DNA of 64,000 nt from positions 908,745-972,744 of the forward strand of contig NZ_SUMB01000001.1 of NCBI RefSeq assembly GCF_005048155.1, given 5' to 3'. Position 1 is the first letter of the stretch. Each line of letters begins with the position of its first letter. The stretch is from Streptomyces piniterrae. Its GTDB lineage: Bacteria > Actinomycetota > Actinomycetes > Streptomycetales > Streptomycetaceae. Shown piece by piece: positions 1 to 9,233 of this stretch. Made by a program: the position numbers and the translations under genes. The notes beneath the pieces were generated by a model that saw nothing but the letters and a program-made list of their open reading frames with translations, searched no databases and was not told where the DNA came from.

Positions 1-444
1 GACCAGCTCGGCGTTCTGGGCGGCCAGCGACCCGAGCCGCGCCAGCACCGCGACGGTACGGTCCCGCATCAGCTCCAGCGACAGCCGCACCTGCAGCTGC
101 TCGACGTTCTCCGTCAGGTCGCGGGAGGTCATGCCCTTGTGGACCTGCTCGTGCCCGGCGAGGGCGTTGAACTCCTCGATCCGGGCCTTGACGTCATGCC
201 GGGTGACCTTCTCGCGCTCGGCGATCGAGGCCAGGTCGACGGTCTCCAGGACCCGCTCGTAGTCGGCCAGCGCCTGCTCGGGAACCTCCACCCCCAGGTC
301 CTTCTGCGCACGCAGCACGGCAAGCCACAGCTTCCGCTCCAGCTTGACCTTGTACTCGGGGGACCACAGCACGGCAAGCTCCGCGGAGGCGTAGCGGCCG
401 GCCAGGACATTGGGGATGCGAGGCTTCGCAGACACAGCAGTCAC
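1..444 (-). CDS. purB: Adenylosuccinate lyase, N-terminal part (gene runs off the window)
   Basis: This is the first 148 codons of a minus-strand gene that continues beyond position 1. Adenylosuccinate lyase acts twice in purine synthesis, releasing fumarate from SAICAR and from adenylosuccinate. The visible protein begins VTAVSAKPRIPNVLAGRYAS and contains the HDVKARIEEFN and MTSRDLTENVEQ segments typical of the fumarase/aspartase superfamily N-terminal domain. I chose the GTG at 444; a second in-frame GTG at 435 is possible. The catalytic loop and C-terminal domain lie outside the window, so completeness cannot be judged. Confidence 0.9.
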   Translation of the reverse strand, partial: MTAVSAKPRIPNVLAGRYASAELAVLWSPEYKVKLERKLWLAVLRAQKDLGVEVPEQALADYERVLETVDLASIAEREKVTRHDVKARIEEFNALAGHEQVHKGMTSRDLTENVEQLQVRLSLELMRDRTVAVLARLGSLAAQNAELV

Positions 445-549
445 GTGGGCAGAGTCTACTGGCGATTTACGCAGGCCAGCGCCCCGGTCCCGGCTGTGGT
501 TTCCTCCAAGGGGCGAGCCCCGGAGCGGACGTGGCGACCGGCGGTGGCG

Positions 550-1320
550 TCAGCCCTCGTAGGGCAGCAGTTCGGGACGCTTGGCGGGGCGGCCGTCGCC
601 CGACGACCGCCCGGTGAGCCGGCGCCCTATCCACGGCACCAGATGTTCGCGCGCGAACCGCACATCCGCGGCCCGCCGCGCGCCCCAGCCCGGCGGAGCG
701 GCGGCCGGCAGCGGCGCGTCCCAGTCCGACTCGGCGTCCAGGCCCAGCGCCTGCCAGACGGCCTCCGCGACCCGGCGGTGCCCCTCGGCGTTCAGATGGA
801 GCCGGTCGTCCGCCCACAGCCGCGGGTCGGCCAGCGCCCGCGATGCGTACAGGTCGACGACCACCGCTCCGTGCTGTGCGGCCAGCTCGTCGATCCGCGC
901 GAACAGCTGCTCCATACGCGGCCGGAAGCGCTCCAGCACCGGACCCCGCCGGCCGGGGCTGCGCATCAGCACCAGCTGTCCGCCGCCCTTCGCCAGCAGC
1001 CCGGCCGCGTCCGCCAGCCGGGTGCACACCTGCTCGACGTCGCACTGCGGCCGCAGCACGTCGTTGAGCCCGCCGACCAGCGTCACCAGGTCGGCGCCCA
1101 TCGAGGCCGCCGGACCGCACTGCTCGTCGGCGATCTGCCCGATGAGCTTGCCGCGCACCGCGAGATTGGCGTACCGGAAGCCGGGGGTGCGCGCCGCCAG
1201 CCGGGCCGCGAGCAGATCGGCCCAGCCGCGGTACGAGCCGTCCGGCAGGCCGTCCGACATTCCCTCGGTGAAGCTGTCGCCGACCGCGACGAAACTGGTG
1301 TAGCGAGCATTCATCTCCAT
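550..1320 (-). CDS. SGNH/GDSL-family hydrolase
   Basis: A 256-residue predicted cytoplasmic esterase/lipase-type hydrolase. Block I (VAVGDSFTEG, residues about 12-21) carries the nucleophilic Ser. Block III is GGLNDVLRP and block V is DDRLHLNAEGH, giving the catalytic Asp and His. There is no signal peptide or membrane segment. Substrate cannot be told from sequence. The start is ATG 1320, with ATG 1314 as an alternative; neither has a strong ribosome site. It is transcribed in the same direction as purB after a gap of about 100 bases. Confidence 0.85.
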   Translation of the reverse strand: MEMNARYTSFVAVGDSFTEGMSDGLPDGSYRGWADLLAARLAARTPGFRYANLAVRGKLIGQIADEQCGPAASMGADLVTLVGGLNDVLRPQCDVEQVCTRLADAAGLLAKGGGQLVLMRSPGRRGPVLERFRPRMEQLFARIDELAAQHGAVVVDLYASRALADPRLWADDRLHLNAEGHRRVAEAVWQALGLDAESDWDAPLPAAAPPGWGARRAADVRFAREHLVPWIGRRLTGRSSGDGRPAKRPELLPYEG

Positions 1321-1440
1321 GAAGCGGAGATCCTACCGCCTGACATACCGACCGGTCGGACCCTCACCCGCTTTCCCGCACCCAACGGGCGGGGCCCGGC
1401 CGCAGGGCGGCCTAGCTCAGCCCGAGCGCAGCGCAGCGCG

Positions 1441-2460
1441 CTAGCCCGGCGGCCGCTGCAGCACCAGTTCCCGCAGCACGTCCTCCATCGTGACCAGCCC
1501 GGCCAGCGTCCCGTCGTCCGCGATCACCGCCGCCAGATGCGTACTGGAGCCGCGCATCGCCGTCAGGACGTCGTCCAGCAGCGTCGCCGCCCTGACCCGG
1601 GCGATCGGGCGCAGCGCGGAGACCGGGAACGGCACATCCCGCGGCATGGCGTCCAGCGCGTCCTTGACGTGCAGATAGCCCAGGATGCGTCGGTTGTCGT
1701 CGAGGACCGGGAAGCGGGAGAAGCCGGACTCGGCGGCGAGCTGCTCCAGGCCCTCGGGGGTGATGCCCATCCGGGCGGACACCACCTTCTCGACGGGCAG
1801 GACGACATCCCTGACGGGGCGCCGCCCCAGTTCCAGGGCGTCCCGCAGCCGCCGCTTGGCCCGTTCGTCGAGCAGACCGGCGTCCCCAGAGTCCTCGACC
1901 ATCTTGGCGAGCTGGTCGTCCGAGAACGTCGCGGCCACCTCGCCCCTGACCTGGACCCGCAGCAGCTTCAGCAGCCCGTTGGCCAGCGCGTTGATCGCGA
2001 AGATCACCGGGCGCAGCGCCCGGGTCAGCGCGACCAGCGGCGGGCCCAGCACCAGCGCACTGCGTACCGGCTCGGCCAGCGCGACGTTCTTCGGCACCAT
2101 CTCGCCGAAGAGCATGTGCAGATACGTCGCCAGGGAGAGGGCGATCACGAACGAGATGGGGTGGATGAGCGTGTGCGAGATGCCGACCGCATGGAACACC
2201 GGCTCCAGGAGGTGCGCGATGGCCGGCTCGGCGACCGCGCCCAGCACCAGCGTGCACAGCGTGATGCCCAGCTGAGCGGCGGCCAGCAGCGCGGAGACAT
2301 GCTCCAGCCCCCACAGCACGCTGTGCGCCCGGCGGTCGCCGTGCTCGGCGTACGGCTCGATCTGGCTGCGGCGCACCGAGATCAGCGCGAACTCGGCGCC
2401 CACGAAGAAGGCGTTGACGACCAGCGTCAGCAGGCCCACGAACAGCTGGAGCGCGGTCAT
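1441..2460 (-). CDS. CNNM-type membrane protein with CBS pair (shorter paralogue)
   Basis: A 339-residue protein of the family often annotated as hemolysin or CorC-like. The N-terminal half is a DUF21/CNNM transmembrane region with several hydrophobic helices (starting MTALQLFVGLLTLVVNAFFV). It is followed by a tandem CBS domain (from about residue 200). Members are linked to Mg2+/Co2+ transport or efflux. It lacks the C-terminal CorC_HlyC domain present in its partner. Its ATG overlaps the stop of the upstream gene by four bases (ATGA), so the two are translationally coupled and probably form a heteromer. Confidence in the family is high; the transported ion is inferred. Confidence 0.85.
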   Translation of the reverse strand: MTALQLFVGLLTLVVNAFFVGAEFALISVRRSQIEPYAEHGDRRAHSVLWGLEHVSALLAAAQLGITLCTLVLGAVAEPAIAHLLEPVFHAVGISHTLIHPISFVIALSLATYLHMLFGEMVPKNVALAEPVRSALVLGPPLVALTRALRPVIFAINALANGLLKLLRVQVRGEVAATFSDDQLAKMVEDSGDAGLLDERAKRRLRDALELGRRPVRDVVLPVEKVVSARMGITPEGLEQLAAESGFSRFPVLDDNRRILGYLHVKDALDAMPRDVPFPVSALRPIARVRAATLLDDVLTAMRGSSTHLAAVIADDGTLAGLVTMEDVLRELVLQRPPG

Positions 2461-3806
2461 CGGCCGGCCTCGCCGTCGTCGGCCCGGCCGTCGGTGCTGC
2501 CGGGCAGCGGGGCGTGCAGCAGTACGCGCGCCGCGCGATGGCCGGTGGCGTCGAGGACGTCCATCGTCCAGCCGGCGACCTCGACGGTGTCGCCGCCCAC
2601 GGGGATCCGGCCCAGATCGGTGGCGATCAGGCCGGCCAGGGTCTCGTACGGGCCGTCCGGCAGCCGGAGCCCGATCCGCCGCAGCTGGTCGGTGCGGGCG
2701 GCGCCGTCGGCCTGGTAGACGCTGCGGCCGTGCGCGTCGGTGCCGGCCGGCGCGAGATCGGGCGTCTCCAGCGGGTCGTGCTCGTCGCGGACCTCGCCGA
2801 CGACCTCCTCGACGATGTCCTCCAGTGTCGCCACGCCGGCCGTGCCGCCGTACTCGTCGATGACCACGGCCATCGTGCGCTTGCCGGACAGCCGGTCCAG
2901 CAGCCGGTCCACGGTCAGCGTCTCCGGCACCAGCAGCGGCTCGCGCAGCAGCTCGGAGACGGGGTGGCGGGGGCGGCGGTCGGCCGGGATGGTCAGTACG
3001 TCCTTGATGTGCGCGACGCCGACGACGCTGTCCAGGCTGCCGCGGTAGACGGGGAAGCGGGACAGCCCGGTCGCCCGGGTCGCGTTGGCCACATCCTCGG
3101 CGGTGGACTGCACGTCCAGGGCCATCACCTGCACCCGCGGCGTCATCACGTTCTCCGCGGTCAGCTCGGGCAGATTGAGGGTACGGACGAACAGCTCGGC
3201 GGTGTCCGGCTCCAGCGCACCCTCCTTGGCGGAGTGCCGCGCCAGCGCCACCAGCTCCTGCGGGCCGCGGGCGGAGGCCAGCTCCTCGGCGGGCTCCAGG
3301 CCCATCCGGCGGACCGTACGGTTCGCGGTGTTGTTCAGATGGCGGATGAACGGCCGGAACGCGGCGCTGAAACCGCGCTGCGCGGTGGCGACCCGCTTGG
3401 CGATGGCCAGCGGGCTGGAGATCGCCCAGTTCTTCGGGACCAGCTCGCCGACGACCATCAGGACGACCGTGGAGATCACCGTACCGAGCACCAGGGCCAC
3501 CGAATCCGCGACGGACCGCGGCAGACCCAGCGCGTCGAGCGGGCCGGCCAGCAACGTGGCGATGGCCGGCTTGGACAGCATGCCGATGACCAGCCCGGTC
3601 ACCGTGATGCCGAGCTGCGCTCCCGAGAGCTGGAAGGTCAGGCCACGGACGGCCCTCATGGCACTGTCCGCGCCGCGCTCGCCGCGCTCGACGGCGCGCT
3701 CCAGATCACTGCGCTCGACGGTCGTCAGGGAGAACTCGGCCGCGACGAAGACGCCGCAGGCGAGGGTCAGGAGGAGCGCCACGGCCAGAAGGAGCAGCTC
3801 GGTCAT
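2457..3806 (-). CDS. CNNM-type membrane protein with CBS pair and CorC_HlyC domain
   Basis: A 449-residue paralogue of the downstream gene. Hydrophobic DUF21 region at about residues 1-190, then a CBS pair beginning near the ENVMTPRVQVMALDV segment, then a C-terminal CorC_HlyC transporter-associated domain (about 350-435, including VYQADGAARTDQLRR). The family is associated with divalent cation homeostasis. It is the first gene of the two-gene unit and ends by overlapping its partner by four bases. The start is ATG 3806. The 217 bases upstream hold a perfect inverted repeat at 3847-3867. Confidence 0.85.
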   Translation of the reverse strand: MTELLLLAVALLLTLACGVFVAAEFSLTTVERSDLERAVERGERGADSAMRAVRGLTFQLSGAQLGITVTGLVIGMLSKPAIATLLAGPLDALGLPRSVADSVALVLGTVISTVVLMVVGELVPKNWAISSPLAIAKRVATAQRGFSAAFRPFIRHLNNTANRTVRRMGLEPAEELASARGPQELVALARHSAKEGALEPDTAELFVRTLNLPELTAENVMTPRVQVMALDVQSTAEDVANATRATGLSRFPVYRGSLDSVVGVAHIKDVLTIPADRRPRHPVSELLREPLLVPETLTVDRLLDRLSGKRTMAVVIDEYGGTAGVATLEDIVEEVVGEVRDEHDPLETPDLAPAGTDAHGRSVYQADGAARTDQLRRIGLRLPDGPYETLAGLIATDLGRIPVGGDTVEVAGWTMDVLDATGHRAARVLLHAPLPGSTDGRADDGEAGR

Positions 3807-3846
3807 CGGGTCACCTCCGTCCCATGTTCGAACAGGAACGGGAGGT

Positions 3847-3867
3847 GCGCGCTATGTCGTAGCGCGC
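3847..3867. repeat. Inverted repeat upstream of the CNNM pair
   Basis: Eight-base arms GCGCGCTA and TAGCGCGC separated by TGTCG. It lies 41-61 bases upstream of the CNNM gene start at 3806, so it could be an operator or a leader hairpin. There is no T-tract. Confidence 0.5.
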
Positions 3868-4023
3868 CGTGCCGGGAGGGTGCTCGGCAACTGGGAGGCT
3901 CGCCCATGGCTGGACGCTCACACACCTTTCACTGGGGGAGGGAACCACCATGGTAAAGGATCAGCAAAGTCGACGGCGAGTGCTGGCCCGCCCGCAGGCC
4001 GGGGCGGGCCCCAGAGGCTGCGC

Positions 4024-4449
4024 TCAGCCGTCGAGATGCTTGACCCAGCGGCTCCACTGCGGCTCGGGCGCGTAACCCGCGGCCCGCCACGCGCGATGCG
4101 CCGTCTCATTGCGGTCCAGCACCATGGCATCACCGCGGCGCCCGCCGAGCGCCCGGAACCGCTCCTCGGCGGCCGCCAGCAGCCCGCCGCCTATGCCCTG
4201 CCGGCGGCGATCGGGATGCACCGCCAGCCGGTAGAGATGGCAACGCCAGCCGTCGAAGCCCGCGATCACCGTGCCCACCAGCTCGCCCCCGTCCTCCGCG
4301 AGCAGCAGCGACTCGGGGTCACGGGCCACCAGCCGCGCCACGCCCTCGGTGTCATCGCTGATGCTGGTGCCCTCGGCGGCGGTCTTCCAGAAGGCCAGTA
4401 CGGCATCGAGATCGGCCGGCGTCGCGGCCCGGATGTGAAGATCACTCAT
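4024..4449 (-). CDS. GNAT-family N-acetyltransferase
   Basis: A 141-residue single-domain acetyltransferase. The acetyl-CoA binding motif A is clear (RLAVHPDRRRQGIGGGLL, about residues 75-92), followed by the AEERFRALGGRRGDAMVLD region. N-terminus MSDLHIRAATPADLDAVLAF is typical of the RimI-like fold. Substrate is unknown. A GC-rich hairpin (arms GGCCCGCC/GCGGGCC near 3984-4010) just past its stop may terminate transcription. About 108 bases separate it from the upstream permease gene, so cotranscription is possible but not shown. Confidence 0.85.
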   Translation of the reverse strand: MSDLHIRAATPADLDAVLAFWKTAAEGTSISDDTEGVARLVARDPESLLLAEDGGELVGTVIAGFDGWRCHLYRLAVHPDRRRQGIGGGLLAAAEERFRALGGRRGDAMVLDRNETAHRAWRAAGYAPEPQWSRWVKHLDG

Positions 4450-4557
4450 GGTCTCGATCCCAGCACCGGGCGGGGCGCGGTGTCGACGGATTTCCGCGAT
4501 GCGGACGGCGGAGGGCGCCCCGTCGCCTCGGCCATCGGCGCGGGCCGGGCACCCCGA

Positions 4558-6021
4558 TCAGTCGCCGCGGCCCTGCCCCCGGGCGTGCAGGTGCTGGATC
4601 AGATACCCGGCGGTCCCGACGGCCAGCAGCACCAGGACCGTCCCGAGTGTGAACACCTCGAACGACATCCGGGAGACGCCCCACGTCTTCCGGAAGTCGT
4701 AGCCGATACCGACGAGCGGCTCCAGCGTGCCGGGGAACAGCGCCACCCAGGAGCCGAGCAGGATCCAGGCGTAGACCAGCGCGGTCGCGACCGCGAACCC
4801 CCGTGTCCCGAAAGGGACTTGATACGGACGGTGCACCTCCGGCAGCCGCACCCGCAGGACCAGCAGCGCCGGGACGATGGTGAGATAGGACAGCAGCAGC
4901 GTGGTGATCGCCACGCTGAGCACGACCTCGAAGGTGTCCGACGCGCCGCCGCTCGCCAGATGCATCGCGGCGACCATGAACACGGTGGCGGTGAGGCCCG
5001 AGAGCACATTCATCCGGACCGGCGTGCCCAGCCGCGCATGGAAGACGCCGAGCCGGCCGCTGAAGAACCCGCCGTCGGAGGCCGCCATCGCCTGCATCCG
5101 GTCGACGACGATCATCCAGGCGCTGCCCTGGGTCAGCAGCGCGACCACGAACAGCACACCGGTGCAGGTCAGCAGCGGCTCCCGCCACTCCCCGTACACA
5201 TCGAAGACCAGCCCCGCGGCGTCCAGGAAGCCGCCGATGCCGGTGATCCTCCCGGCCGGGGCGGCGGAGAGGATGGCCAGGACCGGCAGCAGATAGCAGC
5301 TGGTCGCGATCAGACCGGACACCCCGATCGCGACGGGGACATCGCGCTGCGGATCGAACATCTCGTCCCCCGCCGCGTTGGGTGCCTCGAACCCGACGAA
5401 GGCGAAGAGCAGCACCGGAACGAGCGCCAGGAACCCCGCGCCGCTCGGGAGGAAGGCGGCCTGCCGGAGGCCCTCGAAGCCATGCTGGACGCCGTACGCC
5501 ACAGCGGTCCCCGTGAAGAAGGCCAGCGCCAGGACCTTGGCCGCCGCACCGGACGTGGTGATCCATTTGCCCCGGCGCAGCGAGATGACCGCGGTGAGGA
5601 TGGCCGCCCAGATGAAGACCAGCTTGAAGATGTAGTCGGCGGCGGTACCGGAACCGAGCGGAAAGACGAAGCCGTCCCAGCCGTCGGCGGCGATGAAGAC
5701 CAGCGAACCGCCCAGCCACACCGGATTGGTGACCCAATAGAACATGCTGGTCAGTGAGGCCGCCAGCCGGCCGAAAGCGAGTTCCACCCAGACGTAGGGG
5801 CCGCCTTCCTGCGGGAACGCGGCACCGGTCTCCGCGAAGACCAGGGCGTACGGCACCAGGAACGCCACCGCGATGACGGAGATCCAGGTGACGGCCTGGC
5901 CACCGCCGCTGGCGATCTGCCCGATCACATCGAAGGAGATCACCGCGGCGACACTCATCGCCATGATGTCGAAACGGCGCAGACTGCGCTTCAGGTGAGG
6001 TACCGGGGCCGGGAGGGACAC
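4558..6021 (-). CDS. APC-superfamily amino acid permease
   Basis: A 487-residue polytopic membrane protein with about twelve hydrophobic segments. It has features of the amino acid-polyamine-organocation superfamily: the first helix with VAAVISFDVIGQIASGGGQA, then ETGAAFPQEGGPYVWVELAFG, and later FVGFEAPNAAGDEM, typical of the glutamate/GABA and related permease branch. Substrate is not predictable. The GTG at 6021 is the first usable start in frame; the ribosome site is weak (a GGAGGGG lies about 20 bases upstream). Confidence 0.85.
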   Translation of the reverse strand: MSLPAPVPHLKRSLRRFDIMAMSVAAVISFDVIGQIASGGGQAVTWISVIAVAFLVPYALVFAETGAAFPQEGGPYVWVELAFGRLAASLTSMFYWVTNPVWLGGSLVFIAADGWDGFVFPLGSGTAADYIFKLVFIWAAILTAVISLRRGKWITTSGAAAKVLALAFFTGTAVAYGVQHGFEGLRQAAFLPSGAGFLALVPVLLFAFVGFEAPNAAGDEMFDPQRDVPVAIGVSGLIATSCYLLPVLAILSAAPAGRITGIGGFLDAAGLVFDVYGEWREPLLTCTGVLFVVALLTQGSAWMIVVDRMQAMAASDGGFFSGRLGVFHARLGTPVRMNVLSGLTATVFMVAAMHLASGGASDTFEVVLSVAITTLLLSYLTIVPALLVLRVRLPEVHRPYQVPFGTRGFAVATALVYAWILLGSWVALFPGTLEPLVGIGYDFRKTWGVSRMSFEVFTLGTVLVLLAVGTAGYLIQHLHARGQGRGD

Positions 6022-6123
6022 GGATCACATCGTGCGGCATCCCCTCCGGCGGCAGGGGGAACGGCACGCCCCCGGCGCCCCAGGTCGCTCGCCGGCCTCC
6101 ACAGCCGGCGGTGTGACGCCCGC

Positions 6124-6795
6124 TCAGTCCGGCGGCCGCAGCGCCGTCCCCAGCACCGCCGGCGACGACGGCAGCGTCGGACGGCGCTCCGGCACCCTCA
6201 GCCGCCGGACCCGCACCACCTCGAACCCCGCCGCCCGGATCTCCCCCAACGGATCCCGCCAGGTGTGACAGCCACCCATCAGCAGCGGCCACAGCGTCCG
6301 GTCCAGCGACCACTGCACCGCCGCCAACCCCCGCCCCGCCGCCCGCCCGTGCTCGAAGAACCGCAGCTCACCGCCGGGCCGCAGCACCCGCCGCAACTCC
6401 GCCAGCGCCCGCCGAACATCCCGTACGGAACACAGCACCAGCGACGCCACCGCCGTGTCGAACGCCTCGCTCTTCACCGGCAGCGCCTCCGCCACCCCCG
6501 GCACCACGTCCACCGGCACCGTGGCCCGCGCCGCCGCCGTCCGTGCCGCCTCCCGCAGCGTGGACTCCGGCTCGATCGCCACCACCTCCGACACGGCCCC
6601 CGGATAGTGCGGGAAGTTCAGCCCGCTGCCCGCGCCCACCTCGATGGCCCGGCCCGTCACGCCCGCCAGCAACTCGTCCCGCAGCGCCGCCACGCCCGCC
6701 CGCCGGTCCAGGCCCGGGCCGTAGCAATGCGCGTAACAGCGGGCGAAGACCGGGTGGTGCACGGTCCCTCTCGGATGCCTCCTGAGCTGCGGCAT
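6124..6795 (-). CDS. Class I SAM-dependent methyltransferase
   Basis: A 223-residue methyltransferase. Motif I is AIEVGAGSGLNFPHYP (about residues 47-62). An acidic residue closing strand 2 (VVAIEPE) and the FDTAVASLVLCSVRDV motif IV follow. Overall it resembles UbiE/Methyltransf_11 proteins. The C-terminal part (DRTLWPLLMGGCHTWRD) is characteristic of a broad actinobacterial group of unknown substrate. It is transcribed leftward, about 100 bases before the permease gene. Confidence 0.8.
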   Translation of the reverse strand: MPQLRRHPRGTVHHPVFARCYAHCYGPGLDRRAGVAALRDELLAGVTGRAIEVGAGSGLNFPHYPGAVSEVVAIEPESTLREAARTAAARATVPVDVVPGVAEALPVKSEAFDTAVASLVLCSVRDVRRALAELRRVLRPGGELRFFEHGRAAGRGLAAVQWSLDRTLWPLLMGGCHTWRDPLGEIRAAGFEVVRVRRLRVPERRPTLPSSPAVLGTALRPPD

Positions 6796-7183
6796 GACGG
6801 CCCCTTTCCGCGGTGGTGGGTGCTCCTGCCCCCAGTCTCCCCGCTGAACGGGTGCCGAGTCCCCGGCGACGCACGGCCGTGACTGGCGGATGGCCTACTG
6901 GCGGATGGCCTGGAGCCACAACAGACGACGCATCCGGTGACGGCAGCGCTGGTGGCGGGAGCGGGAGCTGCCCTTGTCTCCTGACGCCTCCTGACGCCTC
7001 CTCATGTTCCGGCAACGATTACGGAGAGTAATTCGTTCCCGGTTTTGCGTACGTCGAGGTCAGCGCGTCGTGGCCCGTAGGGCAGCGTTTTCGGGTGCCG
7101 TGCCGGTGGACGTGCCGGTGCTGTGCCCTCGCCAGCCGCCGGCCGGGGGAGGCAATACCGCCCCCGCCGGAGACGGTCCGTCG
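6796..7183. other. Gene-poor 388-base stretch with short tandem repeats
   Basis: No supported gene. A perfect 15-base tandem duplication (unit ACTGGCGGATGGCCT) lies at 6882-6911. A 10-base repeat of CTCCTGACGC type lies near 6975-7000. Upstream of the methyltransferase (ATG 6795) there is no obvious promoter. Short plus-strand reading frames here have no ribosome site or recognisable product. Confidence 0.6.
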
Positions 7184-7921
7184 CTACCCGGGGAAGGAAC
7201 GGGAGAAGGATGAGGGCGAAGTGCGGAAGTCGCCCGTGCCGCCGAGTTCCGGCGCCAGCCAGTCGGGGGCCGCAGCGCGGAAGTCGCTCGGCGGCAGCGC
7301 GCCGGATCCCTCCGGGACCAGACCGAGGAGCGGGGCGCCGGCCGCGTCCGGGAGGTCGGCGAGATTGCAGCGGGCCGCGAGATCGGGGGCGGCGGGCCAG
7401 CTTCCGATGACGACGCCGGGGCAGTGGAGGCCGTACGAGCGCAGGGCCAGTGCGGTCAGGGCCGTCGCGTTGAGCGTGCCGAGGCCGGCCTGGACGACGA
7501 CCAGGACGGGTGCGCCCGCCAGCCGCGCGGCGTCGGCGAGGGTGTTGCCGTCCGCGTCGAAGCGTACGAGCAGTCCGCCCGCGCCCTCGACCAGGACCAG
7601 GTCGTGCGAGGCGGCCAGCTTGGCGGCCGATTCGGCGATCTCCTCGGGGCCGACCGGCGGCAGCCCGGCCCGCTGCGCCGCCGTCGCGGGCGCCAACGGG
7701 TCCGGGTAGCGGGCCAGTTCGGCCGTGGTGACCGGTCCGGCCAGCCGTTCCACCTCCGCCGCGTCGCCCGTCTCGTGCGCGCCGACGCCGGTCTGTGCCG
7801 GTTTGAGCACCGCCACCGACCGGCCGCCGGCGAGCGCCGCCGCGGCTATCGCGGCGGTGGTCACGGTCTTGCCGATCTCGGTTCCCGTGCCCGTGACGAA
7901 CAGCACCGACATGTCCTTCAT
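7184..7921 (-). CDS. bioD: Dethiobiotin synthetase
   Basis: Closes the ureido ring of dethiobiotin from 7,8-diaminopelargonic acid, CO2 and ATP. The P-loop TGTGTEIGKTVTT is near the N-terminus. Substrate contacts LKPAQTGV and VEGAGGLLV are present. I set the start at ATG 7921 (MKDMSVLF), five bases after GAAAGGAAC and seven bases after the bioA stop. ATG 7912 is an alternative. It is the last gene of the bioB-bioA-bioD operon. Confidence 0.92.
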   Translation of the reverse strand: MKDMSVLFVTGTGTEIGKTVTTAAIAAAALAGGRSVAVLKPAQTGVGAHETGDAAEVERLAGPVTTAELARYPDPLAPATAAQRAGLPPVGPEEIAESAAKLAASHDLVLVEGAGGLLVRFDADGNTLADAARLAGAPVLVVVQAGLGTLNATALTALALRSYGLHCPGVVIGSWPAAPDLAARCNLADLPDAAGAPLLGLVPEGSGALPPSDFRAAAPDWLAPELGGTGDFRTSPSSFSRSFPG

Positions 7922-7928
7922 GTTCCTT

Positions 7929-9233
7929 TCAGCCCTCGCGTGCCGCGGCGCACACGGCGGCGCAGATGCGTGCCAGGTCGTCGTCACCCGTGATGTACGG
8001 CGGCATCGTGTAGATCAGATCCCGGAACGGGCGCAGCCACACGCCCTCCCGTACCGCCGCCCGGGTCGCGGCCGCCATGTCCACCGCGTGGTCGAGCTGG
8101 ATGACGCCGATCGCGCCGAGTACGCGTACCTCCCGCACCCCGGGGATGCTCGCGGCCGGCGCCATCCCCTCCCGCAGCCCTGCCTCGATGCGCTTGACCT
8201 CCTGCACCCAGTCCTGCGACAGCAGCAGATCGATCGAGGCGTCCGCGACGGCGGCGGCGAGCGGGTTGCCCATGAAAGTGGGGCCGTGCGCCAGGACGGG
8301 GAGTTCGCCGCGGGAGATGCCGTCCGCGATGGCCGTGGTGCAGAGCGTCGCCCCGAGGGTCAGATAGCCGCCGGTCAGGGCCTTGCCGACGCACATCACG
8401 TCCGGTGCGACGGCCGCGTGTTCGGCCGCGAAGAGGGCGCCCGTGCGGCCGAAGCCGGTGGCGATCTCGTCGAAGATGAGCAGGACGTCGTGCGCGTCGC
8501 AGGCTTCCCGGAGGACGCGCAGGTAGGCGGGGGAGTGGAAGGACATTCCGCCCGCGCCCTGGACGACGGGCTCGACGATCACCGCCGCCAGCTCGTCGGC
8601 GTGCCGGGCGATCAGCTCCCGCAGATGCGCCGCGTAGGCCGCGTCGGGTGCCGCGTCGAAGCCGGCCGGCGGCGCGTCCGCGAAGATCTGCCGCGGCAGC
8701 ACCCCTTGCCACAGCTCGTGCATTCCGCCGTCGGGGTCGCAGACGGACATCGGCTGCCAGGTGTCGCCGTGGTAGCCGCCCCGCCATGTCAGCAGCCGCT
8801 GTTTGCGCGGCTGCCCGACCGAGCGCCAGTACTGGAGGCACATCTTGACGGCGACCTCGACCGACACCGAGCCGGAGTCGGCGAGGAAGACATGCTGGAG
8901 CGGCTCCGGGGTGATGTCGACGAGACGTTTCGCCAGGCGTACGGCGGGCTCGTGGGTGAGCCCGCCGAACATCACATGGCTCATCCGTTCCAGCTGTCCG
9001 CGCGCGGCGTCGTTGAGCACCGGGTGGTTGTAGCCGTGCACCGCCGACCACCACGACGACATGCCGTCCACCAACTCGGCCTGTTCCTCGACCGGTTGGG
9101 CCAGTCGGAGCCGTACTCCGGACGCCGACTCGACCAGCAGCGGTGCGGTCTTGCCGGGCATCGGCCCGTACGGATGCCACACATGCTGCCGGTCGAGTGC
9201 GAGCAGGTCCTGCGGAGTGAGCGGCTCAGGCAT
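7929..9233 (-). CDS. bioA: Adenosylmethionine-8-amino-7-oxononanoate aminotransferase
   Basis: A 434-residue PLP-dependent class III aminotransferase that makes diaminopelargonic acid using SAM as amino donor. Evidence includes the N-terminal [12 protein letters not shown], the [13 protein letters not shown] segment with the PLP-contacting Asp, and the Schiff-base lysine in [13 protein letters not shown]. It overlaps the end of bioB by eight bases and is followed by bioD, so the three genes are one transcription unit. Length is normal for the family. Confidence 0.95.
   Translation of the reverse strand: MPEPLTPQDLLALDRQHVWHPYGPMPGKTAPLLVESASGVRLRLAQPVEEQAELVDGMSSWWSAVHGYNHPVLNDAARGQLERMSHVMFGGLTHEPAVRLAKRLVDITPEPLQHVFLADSGSVSVEVAVKMCLQYWRSVGQPRKQRLLTWRGGYHGDTWQPMSVCDPDGGMHELWQGVLPRQIFADAPPAGFDAAPDAAYAAHLRELIARHADELAAVIVEPVVQGAGGMSFHSPAYLRVLREACDAHDVLLIFDEIATGFGRTGALFAAEHAAVAPDVMCVGKALTGGYLTLGATLCTTAIADGISRGELPVLAHGPTFMGNPLAAAVADASIDLLLSQDWVQEVKRIEAGLREGMAPAASIPGVREVRVLGAIGVIQLDHAVDMAAATRAAVREGVWLRPFRDLIYTMPPYITGDDDLARICAAVCAAAREG

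Noticed and set aside
139..2718. Long plus-strand reading frame of 859 codons
   Set aside because: It is antisense to purB, the SGNH hydrolase and the CNNM genes. High-GC wobble positions keep such frames open, and its product is low complexity without domains.
3085..5757. Plus-strand reading frame of 890 codons
   Set aside because: Antisense to the CNNM, GNAT and permease genes; composition is Arg/Gly/Gln-rich with no family features.
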